A stretch of 10,211 nt of DNA from the NCBI GenBank assembly GCA_012799315.1, contig JAAZLM010000144.1, positions 1 to 10,211 on the forward strand, in the 5' to 3' direction. Both the position numbers and the translations under genes were made by a program. Positions 1-6,413 of this stretch are shown one piece after another. Numbering within the stretch: the first letter of the stretch is position 1; each line of letters begins with the position of its first letter. The notes beneath the pieces are model-generated. The model saw nothing but the letters and a program-made list of their open reading frames with translations, did not search any database and was not told where the DNA came from. Source of the DNA: Clostridiales bacterium (GTDB lineage: Bacteria > Bacillota > Clostridia > Oscillospirales > Ruminococcaceae).

Positions 1-281
1 ATTGTGGAGGCGATAAAGCCATAATAGTAAGGCAAATTGCTAAGGATAATTTTGTTAGAATAGAAGTGATGGATCACGGTGAAGGCATTGATGATGCTGA
101 TCTGCCCTATATTTGGGAGCGTTACTACAAGGTCGACAAAAAACATAAAAGACCAATTATGGGCACTGGACTTGGGCTTTCTATAGTGAAAAAAATTATT
201 GAAATGCACGATGGTTCATACGGTGTAAAATCTCAATTGGGTAAAGGAAGCAGATTTTGGTTTGAATTAAAGATAAAGTAG
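1..281 (+). CDS. Sensor histidine kinase, C-terminal end (5' truncated by window)
   Basis: This is the ATP-binding (HATPase_c) end of a two-component sensor kinase that would autophosphorylate a histidine and pass the phosphate to a response regulator. The reading frame is open from base 3, the first complete codon, so the gene begins before the window; the in-frame GTG/ATG at 66/69 is internal. About 92 residues are visible. The G1 box reads DHGEG, an F-box-like stretch reads IWERYYKVDK, and the G2 box reads GTGLGLSIVKK. It ends with the usual GKGSRFWFELKIK strand before TAG at 279-281. The spacing of these boxes is that of classical HisKA-type kinases. The sensor and dimerisation domains, the signal and the partner regulator lie outside the window. 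No convincing terminator follows. Confidence 0.93.
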   Translation, partial: CGGDKAIIVRQIAKDNFVRIEVMDHGEGIDDADLPYIWERYYKVDKKHKRPIMGTGLGLSIVKKIIEMHDGSYGVKSQLGKGSRFWFELKIK

Positions 282-363
282 TGAACCCAATCTAACAAAT
301 TACTGAGCAATTAGCCTACGCATAGCGTCAACACTCATTATAAAAGGCGAAATCGCTCATTCT

Positions 364-391
364 TGTATTATACACAAAAAAAGTGTATAAT
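364..391 (+). promoter_or_regulatory. Promoter for exoA-yaiI, overlapped by an inverted repeat
   Basis: A -35 like TTGTAT (364-369) and a consensus -10 TATAAT (386-391) are separated by 16 bases. They lie upstream of the exonuclease start at 427. A 9-bp inverted repeat (ATTATACAC at 367-375 and GTGTATAAT at 383-391, with a 7-A centre) covers most of the promoter, and its right arm contains the -10. This layout would suit a repressor operator, but no regulator is identified. Confidence 0.6.
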
Positions 392-426
392 TATATTATA
401 TATAAAATAGAGGGGCGTGGATTTAC

Positions 427-1182
427 TTGAAATTAATTTCATGGAACGTAAACGGCATCAGGGCTTGTATAAAAAAAGGATTCGAAGATTTCTTAAATGA
501 AGCCGATGCAGATATATTTTCTATTCAGGAAACAAAAATGCAGGAGGGACAGGTTGAAATTGACTTCCCCGGATATAATCAATACTGGGATAGCGCCGAG
601 AGGAAGGGTTATTCGGGCACCGCTTGCTTCACTAAAGAGAAACCGCTTACATTCACTAAAGGACTAGGCATAGAAGAGCACGACACGGAGGGGCGTGTTG
701 TAACTCTCGAATATGATAAGTTCTACTTGGTCAATGTATATACTCCGAATGCACAGCCAAAGCTAGCTAGAATAGATTATCGAATGGAATGGGATGATGC
801 ATTTAGGCAATATGTAAGCGATTTAGATAAATCCAAACCAGTAATTATATGCGGCGACTTAAATGTAGCACATAATGAAATAGACTTAAAAAATGCTAAG
901 CCGAATATAGGTAATCCCGGATTTTCCTATGAAGAAAGAGGGAAGTTCACCGAATTATTAGAAGCGGGTTTCATCGATACATTTAGATACTTATATCCCG
1001 ACAAGACGGGCGCATATACATGGTGGTCATATATGTTCAACGCACGTGCTAACAATGCAGGGTGGAGGATAGATTATTTCGTTGTTTCTGACAGGCTCAA
1101 AGATAAGATTATTGATAGCTGCATTTATCCTGAAATAATGGGCAGTGACCATTGCCCGGTCGGTCTTGAAATATCTTTGTAA
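427..1182 (+). CDS. xth: Exodeoxyribonuclease III (AP endonuclease family)
   Basis: This cytoplasmic DNA-repair enzyme cuts at abasic sites and removes nucleotides from 3' ends, with Mg2+. The 251-residue protein has the full endonuclease/exonuclease/phosphatase fold of the ExoIII/ExoA family at normal length. Visible active-site motifs are SWNVNG (N7), QETK (E35), NVYTPN (Y105), GDLNVAH (D144, N146), WRIDYFVVS (D216) and the terminal SDHCPVGLEI (D241, H242). Translation begins at TTG 427, because the family N terminus MKLISWNVNGIRA starts exactly there. AGGGG at 411-415 lies 11 bases upstream. The next gene begins 11 bases after the stop, so the two are probably cotranscribed from the promoter at 364-391. 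It could also be called exoA. Identity is secure. Confidence 0.96.
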   Translation: MKLISWNVNGIRACIKKGFEDFLNEADADIFSIQETKMQEGQVEIDFPGYNQYWDSAERKGYSGTACFTKEKPLTFTKGLGIEEHDTEGRVVTLEYDKFYLVNVYTPNAQPKLARIDYRMEWDDAFRQYVSDLDKSKPVIICGDLNVAHNEIDLKNAKPNIGNPGFSYEERGKFTELLEAGFIDTFRYLYPDKTGAYTWWSYMFNARANNAGWRIDYFVVSDRLKDKIIDSCIYPEIMGSDHCPVGLEISL

Positions 1183-1193
1183 AGGTTGATTAT

Positions 1194-1646
1194 ATGCGAA
1201 TTTTAGTAGATGCGGATGCCTGCCCTGTTAAGGAGATTATTATCATGCACGCAAAGAGGCATGGAATACCAGTCACTATGATAATCGATACAAGCCACGA
1301 ACTTAACGATGGTTATAGTGAAATTATCACAGTGGATAAAGCAAGGGACAGTGTCGATATTAAGCTAATAAACTTGACTAGTGCAGGTGATATTGTTGTC
1401 ACGCAGGATTTTGGAGTGGCGGCGATGGCGCTGGGAAAAGGAGCAATCCCAATTAATCAGAATGGACTAATTTTCACTGACGATAATATGGATAGGCTAC
1501 TTCTGGAGAGGTATATTGGACATAAGATTCGCAGATCGGGTGGACGGACACGCAATATGAAAAAACGAACTAAGGAAAACGATGATGAATTTGAAAAGGC
1601 ATTTGTGCCATTGCTCAAAAGGCAACTCAATACCGGGCAATCGTAA
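1194..1646 (+). CDS. YaiI/YqxD family protein (DUF188, UPF0178)
   Basis: This 150-residue protein matches the widespread YaiI/YqxD family, which has a PIN/NYN-like fold. A nuclease role is suspected for the family but no specific reaction is established. Diagnostic stretches are the N-terminal MRILVDADACPVK (D6, D8), the DSVDIKLIN segment (D52, D55), VTQDFGVAAMAL (D72) and INQNGLIFTDDNMD, followed by a basic tail with RRSGGRTR near 113-120. Length is normal for the family. The start ATG at 1194 has AAAGG at 1181-1185, which overlaps the TAA of the exonuclease gene, so the two form an operon. The pairing with a DNA-repair nuclease suggests, but does not prove, a nucleic-acid role. A palindromic terminator follows the stop by 7 bases. 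Confidence 0.93.
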   Translation: MRILVDADACPVKEIIIMHAKRHGIPVTMIIDTSHELNDGYSEIITVDKARDSVDIKLINLTSAGDIVVTQDFGVAAMALGKGAIPINQNGLIFTDDNMDRLLLERYIGHKIRRSGGRTRNMKKRTKENDDEFEKAFVPLLKRQLNTGQS

Positions 1647-1653
1647 TACATTA

Positions 1654-1687
1654 AAAAATGGTATCACCAATTGGTGATACCATTTTT
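1654..1687. terminator. Perfect 34-bp palindrome, bidirectional terminator
   Basis: Each arm is 17 bases: A5 then TGGTATCACCAA on the left, and its exact complement ending in T5 on the right, with centre CCAATTGG. Read on either strand this gives a GC-containing hairpin followed by a U-run. It sits between the convergent stops at 1646 (plus) and 1703 (minus), so one element can end both operons. Confidence 0.9.
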
Positions 1688-1702
1688 ATGCGGTAGTTTA
1701 TT

Positions 1703-2089
1703 CTACTTGTTCAGTGTTTTCTCCATAAATTTATTTGAATCTACTATAAATCGTGAATGAGTGCCTTTTCCGATTAGTCCAACATCATCGGATGCAGTAA
1801 TATCAAAATCAACTTGCCTGCCATCGATAGCAGTTATTGTCGCCGTTGCACTGACACTCCTGCCCTTTGCGGTAGCGGATAGATGGGAGATGTTCACCAT
1901 CGTGCCGACCGAGGTTTCGCCATCGTCTAAGAATTGTGCCAAAGATGCCGCTGCTGATTTTTCCATCAATGCTATCATCATCGGTGTAGCAAATACTTCT
2001 AAATCACCACTGCCAACAGACTTCGCAAGCATATTTTCTTCTACAATAGCATCAACTGTAATACTAGTGCCGACCGATATATCTTTCAT
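1703..2089 (-). CDS. FlK-like hot-dog thioesterase family protein
   Basis: This 128-residue protein resembles the thioesterase group related to fluoroacetyl-CoA thioesterase FlK. These are single hot-dog-domain enzymes that hydrolyse small acyl-CoA thioesters. Visible family motifs are VFATPMMIALME (T35, E43), GETSVGTMVNISHL (H69) and GKGTHSRFIVDSNKFMEK. The T35/E43/H69 set matches the catalytic Thr-Glu-His of FlK by position. The start is ATG 2089: AGGAGG lies 5-10 bases upstream and the family N terminus begins there. The frame is open for another 39 codons upstream, but that stretch overlaps proB and has no family match. The ribosome site overlaps the proB stop, so the two are tightly coupled. 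The real substrate is unknown, and fluoroacetate resistance should not be assumed. Confidence 0.85.
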   Translation of the reverse strand: MKDISVGTSITVDAIVEENMLAKSVGSGDLEVFATPMMIALMEKSAAASLAQFLDDGETSVGTMVNISHLSATAKGRSVSATATITAIDGRQVDFDITASDDVGLIGKGTHSRFIVDSNKFMEKTLNK

Positions 2090-2093
2090 ATAA

Positions 2094-2100
2094 TCCTCCT
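2094..2100 (-). promoter_or_regulatory. Ribosome binding site AGGAGGA, thioesterase gene
   Basis: The minus strand reads AGGAGGA four bases before ATG 2089, and its first base is the last base of the proB stop. It fixes the downstream start over the longer open frame and implies reinitiation or coupling with proB. Confidence 0.85.
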
Positions 2101-2900
2101 TAAGCTTCATCAATGCTGAAATGCGTGCCGATTTCTTTACCGTCGAATAAATCGTATAGGTTTTCTGGGCGATCACCATTAATAATGATAGTTTCAACTC
2201 CAGCATCTAAAGCAATTTTTGCCGCATGGAGTTTTGTTTGCATTCCACCCGTGCCAAGATCCGAGCCAGCGCATCCCGCACAGGCAAGCAACTCATCATC
2301 AATTTTAGTTACAAGCGGCAGGAGTTTCGCATCGTTATTCAACCTAGGATCTTTATCGTAAAGACCATCAATATCGGTAAGTATGATTAGCAAATCGGCA
2401 TTAACTAGAACACTTACTATCGCCGATAGTGTGTCATTTTCGCCGAATGTACCGCCCATATCGATTTCCTCACATGATACAGTATCGTTCTCATTTATAA
2501 TAGGGATAGTATCATATTCTAGCAATCGATTAAGCGTATTAACAACATTTCGCTTGAGTCCATCATTTGCAATGACGTCCCTTGTTAACAAAACTTGCGC
2601 TACGATATGCTCATATTCAGAAAAATAACCATCGTACATATACATAAGCTCGCATTGTCCGATAGCTGCGCATGCCTGCTTAGATGGCATATCCGATGGC
2701 CGCCCATCGAGCTTTAACTTCCCAACTCCGACGCCGATCGCACCGGAAGTTACTAAGAGAATCTCCTTACCCGAGTTTTTTAAATCGGAAATAACTTTAA
2801 CCAGGTTTTCCATTCTGCGAATCTTAATTCGCCCAGTTGAATGCGTCAATGTTGACGTTCCAATTTTCACAACAATCCGTTTGCTGTCTTTTAAGTTCAT
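2100..2900 (-). CDS. proB: Glutamate 5-kinase, kinase domain only (no PUA)
   Basis: ProB phosphorylates L-glutamate with ATP to give gamma-glutamyl phosphate, the first step of proline synthesis. The 266-residue product is an amino-acid-kinase domain: VVKIGTSTLT with K12, VTSGAIGVGVGKL at 50-62, QVLLTR, NENDT at 136-140, GENDTLSA at 153-160, LTDIDGLYDKDPR near 174-186 and GTGGMQTKLHAA near 216-227. The C-terminal PUA domain found in the ~367-residue E. coli-type enzyme is absent, and the stop comes cleanly after the kinase fold, so this is a short natural form. The start is ATG 2900, with GAGGAGA just upstream; a start at 2915 would place that site inside the gene. No proA is adjacent, which is unusual. 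The thioesterase gene follows, with its ribosome site on the proB stop. Confidence 0.94.
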   Translation of the reverse strand: MNLKDSKRIVVKIGTSTLTHSTGRIKIRRMENLVKVISDLKNSGKEILLVTSGAIGVGVGKLKLDGRPSDMPSKQACAAIGQCELMYMYDGYFSEYEHIVAQVLLTRDVIANDGLKRNVVNTLNRLLEYDTIPIINENDTVSCEEIDMGGTFGENDTLSAIVSVLVNADLLIILTDIDGLYDKDPRLNNDAKLLPLVTKIDDELLACAGCAGSDLGTGGMQTKLHAAKIALDAGVETIIINGDRPENLYDLFDGKEIGTHFSIDEA

Positions 2901-2906
2901 ATAAAA

Positions 2907-2913
2907 TCTCCTC
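2907..2913 (-). promoter_or_regulatory. Ribosome binding site GAGGAGA, proB
   Basis: The minus strand reads GAGGAGA six bases before ATG 2900. It selects this start over the in-frame upstream codon at 2915. The 86-base gap before proB holds no promoter I could call with confidence. Confidence 0.8.
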
Positions 2914-2986
2914 ATAGATATTTAGGTTATATTTTAATGTATTGACTACTGCATATATGTTATGCCAACAATCCAGCCCGATGAAT

Positions 2987-3325
2987 CTACATACTAATTA
3001 CTTTATAGCCGTCATTAACGTAATTTTTCATTCCTGCGTGTCCTGACATATCGCTTAACATTGGTAGTCCGATGTTGCTTACATCATCATATATGCCAAG
3101 TACCTTTGAACAGGCGGTGCAAATGCCGGCGATCAGTCCGCTTTCTTTAGCCTTTAAGTATAGGGGGTTCTGCTCTTTCTCAAAAATAGTGACGAGCTTC
3201 ACGGATGCACCTTCAAATATAATCTTCACCTCAGAGCCATCTTGAGCTAGATCCAGCGCATTTAACAAAATGTGTTGAAAGCACATTTTTTCACCCGTCA
3301 TACCGTAGAATAAAACTTTCTTCAT
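2987..3325 (-). CDS. DsrE-like small cytoplasmic protein with CxxC
   Basis: This 112-residue protein resembles the DsrE/DsrF-like group of small soluble proteins often found in Clostridia. The group is linked to sulfur relay or redox chemistry, but this subfamily has no settled function. It starts with a beta strand and loop, MKKVLFYGMTGEK, then MCFQH (C15), KIIFEGASVKLV, NPLYLKAKESGLIAGICTACSK with a CTAC motif (C69, C72), and GLPMLSDMSGHAGM near 86-99. There is no signal peptide or membrane segment. ATG 3325 is preceded by AAGGAG at 3333-3338 with a 7-base spacer. It lies 21 bases after guaA and 86 bases before proB on the same strand, so it is probably cotranscribed with guaA. The CxxC suggests thiol chemistry; that is inference. 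Confidence 0.8.
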   Translation of the reverse strand: MKKVLFYGMTGEKMCFQHILLNALDLAQDGSEVKIIFEGASVKLVTIFEKEQNPLYLKAKESGLIAGICTACSKVLGIYDDVSNIGLPMLSDMSGHAGMKNYVNDGYKVISM

Positions 3326-3346
3326 AATATCTCTCCTTAAATAAAA

Positions 3347-4870
3347 TTACTCCCACTCAATTGTTGATGGTGGTTTTGATGTAATATCGTATACTATTCG
3401 GTTAATTGAGCCTGCCTCATTCACGATCCTTTTGGAGATTTTATCAAGCACATCGTACGGGATACGTGCATAATCCGCCGTCATAAAATCATTTGTCACC
3501 ACTCCACGTAGCGCAAGTGTATAGTCATAGGTTCGCTGTGCCTTTGTCACGCCGACAGAACGCATCGATGTAAGAACACAGAAATATTGATGTATCTGTT
3601 TATCAAGTGACGCTTTTGCAATTTCGTCTCTGAATATGAAATCAGCCTCACGTAGTATTTCAAGTTTCTCAAATGTAATATCGCCAATAATTCTAATAGC
3701 AAGACCAGGGCCGGGGAATGGTTGCCTGAACACTAGCCTTTCGTCCAATCCTAGAACTAATCCCAATTGGCGAACCTCATCTTTGAATAGTTGGCGGAGT
3801 GGCTCAATAATCTCCTTGAATTCTACATGATCGGGTAGCCCGCCGACATTGTGATGACTTTTTATTAATGCGGCATCTCCAGCGCCGGATTCAATCACGT
3901 CGGGATAGATAGTTCCCTGTACTAGGAAATCGACAGTGCCGATCTTCCTTGCCTCATCTTCAAAAACACGTATGAATTCTTCGCCAATTATCTTTCTTTT
4001 TGTTTCCGGATCGCTAATACCGCTCAGCCTATTGAGGAAGCGCTCCCCAGCATTTACACGAACAAGGTTTATATCCCAATCGGCGAATGCGTCCTCGACT
4101 TCGTCACCTTCATTTTTACGCATAAAGCCATGATCAACAAAAATACAGCTGAGCTGATCGCCAATTGCCTTTGAGAGTAATGCCGCTGCAACAGAGCTAT
4201 CGACCCCTCCCGATAGGGCAAGAAGAACCCTCTTATTGCCGACGGTTTTGCGAATATTATCAATTGATGCTTTTGCGTAGCTTTCCATTGTCCAATCGCC
4301 AACACAACCGCAAATACTATATAAGAAATTACGCAGTATCTTTGATCCGTTCTCCGTATTGCTAATTTCGGGATGGAATTGCACGCCGTAGAATTTCCTG
4401 CTGCTATCCTGAATTGATATAGTGGGAATATCATCCGAATTTGCAATTGTATCAAAATTATCGGGAGTAGTGTCAACATAATAGTCCCTACTCATCCATG
4501 TCCTGCCACAACTGGGTAACCCATCGAACAATGTAGATGAATTATCGAAAGAAGCGACAACTTCACAATATTCATCGTCATTTGATGAGGAGATACTACC
4601 GCCGAATGCCCTTGCCATTAAGTGCATACCGCTGCTAATTCCTAGAATAGGAACATCGATCTCCCATATGCCATTATCTATTTCACGCAACTTATTGCTA
4701 GAAGTATCACCTATTATAATAATACCGACGGGATTCAGTTTCTTAATTTTCTCTAGTGGGATAGTGTAGGGATGCACTTCACAATAGACATTGCATTCAC
4801 GTACCCTCCTAGCTATTAATTGGTTGTTCCTGCCGCCTAAATCAAGAATTAAAACAAATTGATTTTTCAT
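3347..4870 (-). CDS. guaA: GMP synthase with degenerate glutaminase domain
   Basis: GuaA converts XMP to GMP using ATP and ammonia, normally drawn from glutamine. From ATG 4870 the protein has 507 residues, close to the usual ~510. The C-terminal two thirds are intact: P-loop LALSGGVDSSVAA near 218-230, FVDHGFMRKNEGDEV, QGTIYPDVIESG, IKSHHNVGGLPD, FRQPFPGPGLAIRIIGD and the closing DITSKPPSTIEWE. The N-terminal amidotransferase fold is present (QLIARRVRECNVYCEVHPY and FHPE with H166, E168), but the nucleophile motif reads GISSGMH where the family has GICYGMQ, so Cys is Ser at residue 79 (codon AGC, 4634-4636). The oxyanion region reads IIGDTSS in place of SGGP, and MSRDYY replaces MSHxD. Ammonia dependence is inferred. 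The frame is open upstream to TTG 4927 (19 more residues), but neither start has a good ribosome site. ATG 4870 matches the family N terminus. Confidence 0.93.
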   Translation of the reverse strand: MKNQFVLILDLGGRNNQLIARRVRECNVYCEVHPYTIPLEKIKKLNPVGIIIIGDTSSNKLREIDNGIWEIDVPILGISSGMHLMARAFGGSISSSNDDEYCEVVASFDNSSTLFDGLPSCGRTWMSRDYYVDTTPDNFDTIANSDDIPTISIQDSSRKFYGVQFHPEISNTENGSKILRNFLYSICGCVGDWTMESYAKASIDNIRKTVGNKRVLLALSGGVDSSVAAALLSKAIGDQLSCIFVDHGFMRKNEGDEVEDAFADWDINLVRVNAGERFLNRLSGISDPETKRKIIGEEFIRVFEDEARKIGTVDFLVQGTIYPDVIESGAGDAALIKSHHNVGGLPDHVEFKEIIEPLRQLFKDEVRQLGLVLGLDERLVFRQPFPGPGLAIRIIGDITFEKLEILREADFIFRDEIAKASLDKQIHQYFCVLTSMRSVGVTKAQRTYDYTLALRGVVTNDFMTADYARIPYDVLDKISKRIVNEAGSINRIVYDITSKPPSTIEWE

Positions 4871-4960
4871 CTTTGCAATTACTGCCTTTCCGACTTTGAA
4901 TTTTTTTAAGTCTATATTACAAGTCAATGTATCTGGATTTTAATATGCATTATAAACTAT

Positions 4961-4989
4961 ATTTTAACACTAATCACTACTACAAGCAA
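4961..4989 (-). promoter_or_regulatory. Promoter for the guaA operon
   Basis: On the minus strand, TTGCTT (4989-4984) is followed after 17 bases by TAAAAT (4966-4961), with TG one base before it as an extended -10. A consensus TATAAT at 4954-4949 lies just downstream but lacks a good -35. Either would start RNA upstream of both possible guaA starts. No guanine riboswitch is recognisable in the leader. Confidence 0.5.
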
Positions 4990-5077
4990 GTATTTTATTT
5001 GAATTTTCATAGTGGTGTATTTTTACGATTAGATTGGGAAAAATAGCTACCTAAGATAAATGATATTCTTTTATAGT

Positions 5078-5084
5078 AAAGGAG
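5078..5084 (+). promoter_or_regulatory. Ribosome binding site AAAGGAG, SLH protein gene
   Basis: AAAGGAG ends one base before ATG 5086 but seven bases before ATG 5092. Normal spacing therefore favours 5092 as the start. I could not find a convincing promoter between guaA and this gene. Confidence 0.75.
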
Positions 5085-5091
5085 CATGCAA

Positions 5092-6369
5092 ATGGAACAG
5101 ATTAAATCATCTAATGGCTATATGAAGAATCGTATTATAGCATTAATTTCAATCATGATGTTATTGCTAAGCACAGTTGTCAGCGCTGCAATATTCGATA
5201 TGCCGGTTGCTAATACAAATGCAGTGCAGGAGATAGCCTTTTATACAGTAAAAGGTAGTGAATTTGAATTTAGCTGCGACAACATCGAATCAAGATTAGG
5301 CATACCACGTGGCACATTGCTGGGTATGACGGTAACATCGTTGCCTGAGACGAACGAGGCAAAGTTCTCTATCGGCGACGATGCTTTGAATGAATTTGAC
5401 ACATTGACAAGGGACGAGATAAATTCGCTGAAACTTACTACAATTGACGATGTAGAAAAGATAGAGATAGGATTCATCCCCGATTGTGCCCAAAGCATAG
5501 CAACAATAGCGACAATAAGCATCTTGGATACCTATAACAATCCGCCAAAGGTCGAGAGTGCAAGGTATAATACAAATAGAAATATACCAGTAATGGGGAA
5601 GATAACAGCATATGATCCCGATGGCGACATGGTGAGAATAAAACTAATTTCTAAACCGGAGAAGGGGACTATCACATTCGATGGACTATCTTTTGAATAT
5701 AAACCGTATGCAAAATCAGCAGGGAAGGATAGATTCACTTTTATTTGTGAAGATAAATACGGTAATATATCGAATGAGAGCTTTGTAGATGTTATGATAG
5801 AAGATATAAAATCCGGTGTTTCGTATGCGGACATGAACGGGAATCCTAGCCATTATGCGGCAATAAAGCTATCGCAGAAGTCAATTCTTACTGGGCAGCG
5901 CATTGGCGGGCAGTATTTCCTAGAGCCGAATGAAGGAGTGGATAGAGGGGAATTCCTTGTGATGTTGATAAGTGCCGCAATGCTTGAAAAAGAATTGCCG
6001 CCATGTGTGAATACGGGGCTACAAAACGATAGTGAGATCCCATTATATCTTAAACCATATATTAAATTAGGTATTGATAAAGGCATTATAAAAGAGAGTA
6101 AATTTAATTATAAAGAGATCCCAACCAGGGCGGAGTCGGTCGTGATGGTGAGCAGAACCGCAGGTATGCCGAATGTTACAAAGCACAATCCGAACATATC
6201 GGATATATCGCAAATTCCTGAATGGGCACTATCATCATATATGAATTTATCCGCATATAAGATGCTAGATCTACATGATGGAAAAGCCCATCCCAACAAT
6301 GCTTTAACACGAGCAGGTGCAGTAGATCTGCTATGGCAATTATGGAAATATGCAGATACAGTCCGTTAG
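5092..6369 (+). CDS. Secreted SLH-domain protein with Ig/cadherin-like segment
   Basis: This 425-residue protein is predicted to be exported and held on the cell wall; its function is not recognised. Residues 11-32 form a Sec signal peptide: MKNR, then the hydrophobic run IIALISIMMLLLSTVV, then SA/A as the likely cleavage site. Residues ~37-148 are an unassigned domain with no motif I know. Residues ~150-238 look like an Ig/cadherin-like bacterial surface repeat, with ITAYDPDGDMVRIKL, GTITFDG, FEYKPY, and AGKDRFTFICEDKYGN. Residues ~245-420 hold three SLH-like repeats: one starting YADMNGNPSHYAA and ending VDRGEF, one with LGIDKGII and PTRAES, and one with IPEWALSSYMN and LTRAGAVDLLW. SLH domains bind pyruvylated secondary wall polymers. 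The start is ATG 5092 rather than 5086, by ribosome-site spacing. The gene is alone on its strand, divergent from guaA. Confidence 0.82.
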   Translation: MEQIKSSNGYMKNRIIALISIMMLLLSTVVSAAIFDMPVANTNAVQEIAFYTVKGSEFEFSCDNIESRLGIPRGTLLGMTVTSLPETNEAKFSIGDDALNEFDTLTRDEINSLKLTTIDDVEKIEIGFIPDCAQSIATIATISILDTYNNPPKVESARYNTNRNIPVMGKITAYDPDGDMVRIKLISKPEKGTITFDGLSFEYKPYAKSAGKDRFTFICEDKYGNISNESFVDVMIEDIKSGVSYADMNGNPSHYAAIKLSQKSILTGQRIGGQYFLEPNEGVDRGEFLVMLISAAMLEKELPPCVNTGLQNDSEIPLYLKPYIKLGIDKGIIKESKFNYKEIPTRAESVVMVSRTAGMPNVTKHNPNISDISQIPEWALSSYMNLSAYKMLDLHDGKAHPNNALTRAGAVDLLWQLWKYADTVR

Positions 6370-6373
6370 ATGA

Positions 6374-6407
6374 AAATCCTCCATACTGAATTCAGTATGG
6401 AGGATTT
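6374..6407. terminator. Second perfect 34-bp palindrome, bidirectional terminator
   Basis: The arms are 17 bases each, AAATCCTCCATACTGAA and its exact complement, with centre TGAATTCA. It begins four bases after the SLH gene stop and ends six bases before the ispE stop on the other strand. Its U-run is shorter (T3) than in the palindrome at 1654-1687, with ATTTA beyond. Confidence 0.87.
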
Positions 6408-6413
6408 ATTTAC

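Noticed and set aside
345..358. Short hairpin GCGAAATCGC as a terminator for the histidine kinase gene
   Set aside because: At most 3-4 base pairs with a tiny loop and no proper U-run; too weak to call.
1703..2089. Naming the thioesterase a fluoroacetyl-CoA-specific FlK
   Set aside because: The catalytic Thr/Glu/His positions match, but most members of this family are not fluoroacetate enzymes, and nothing nearby concerns organofluorine metabolism.
1761..2093. A 110-codon plus-strand open frame opposite the thioesterase gene
   Set aside because: It is antisense to a conserved gene, has no ribosome site, and its translation is low-complexity Ser/Ala/Ile typical of a reverse-strand shadow.
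2901..2986. Separate promoter for proB
   Set aside because: TAAAAT and TATAAC hexamers occur on the minus strand, but none has a matching -35 at 16-18 bases; I left proB as part of the guaA transcript.
4069..4479. A 136-codon open frame on the minus strand in another frame inside guaA
   Set aside because: It lies wholly within the well-supported guaA reading frame and its translation has no recognisable domain or start signal; it is a shadow frame.
4871..5091. Possible guanine (purine) riboswitch before guaA
   Set aside because: The conserved purine-aptamer loop sequences and paired stems are not visible on either strand; the region is AT-rich with promoter-like elements only.
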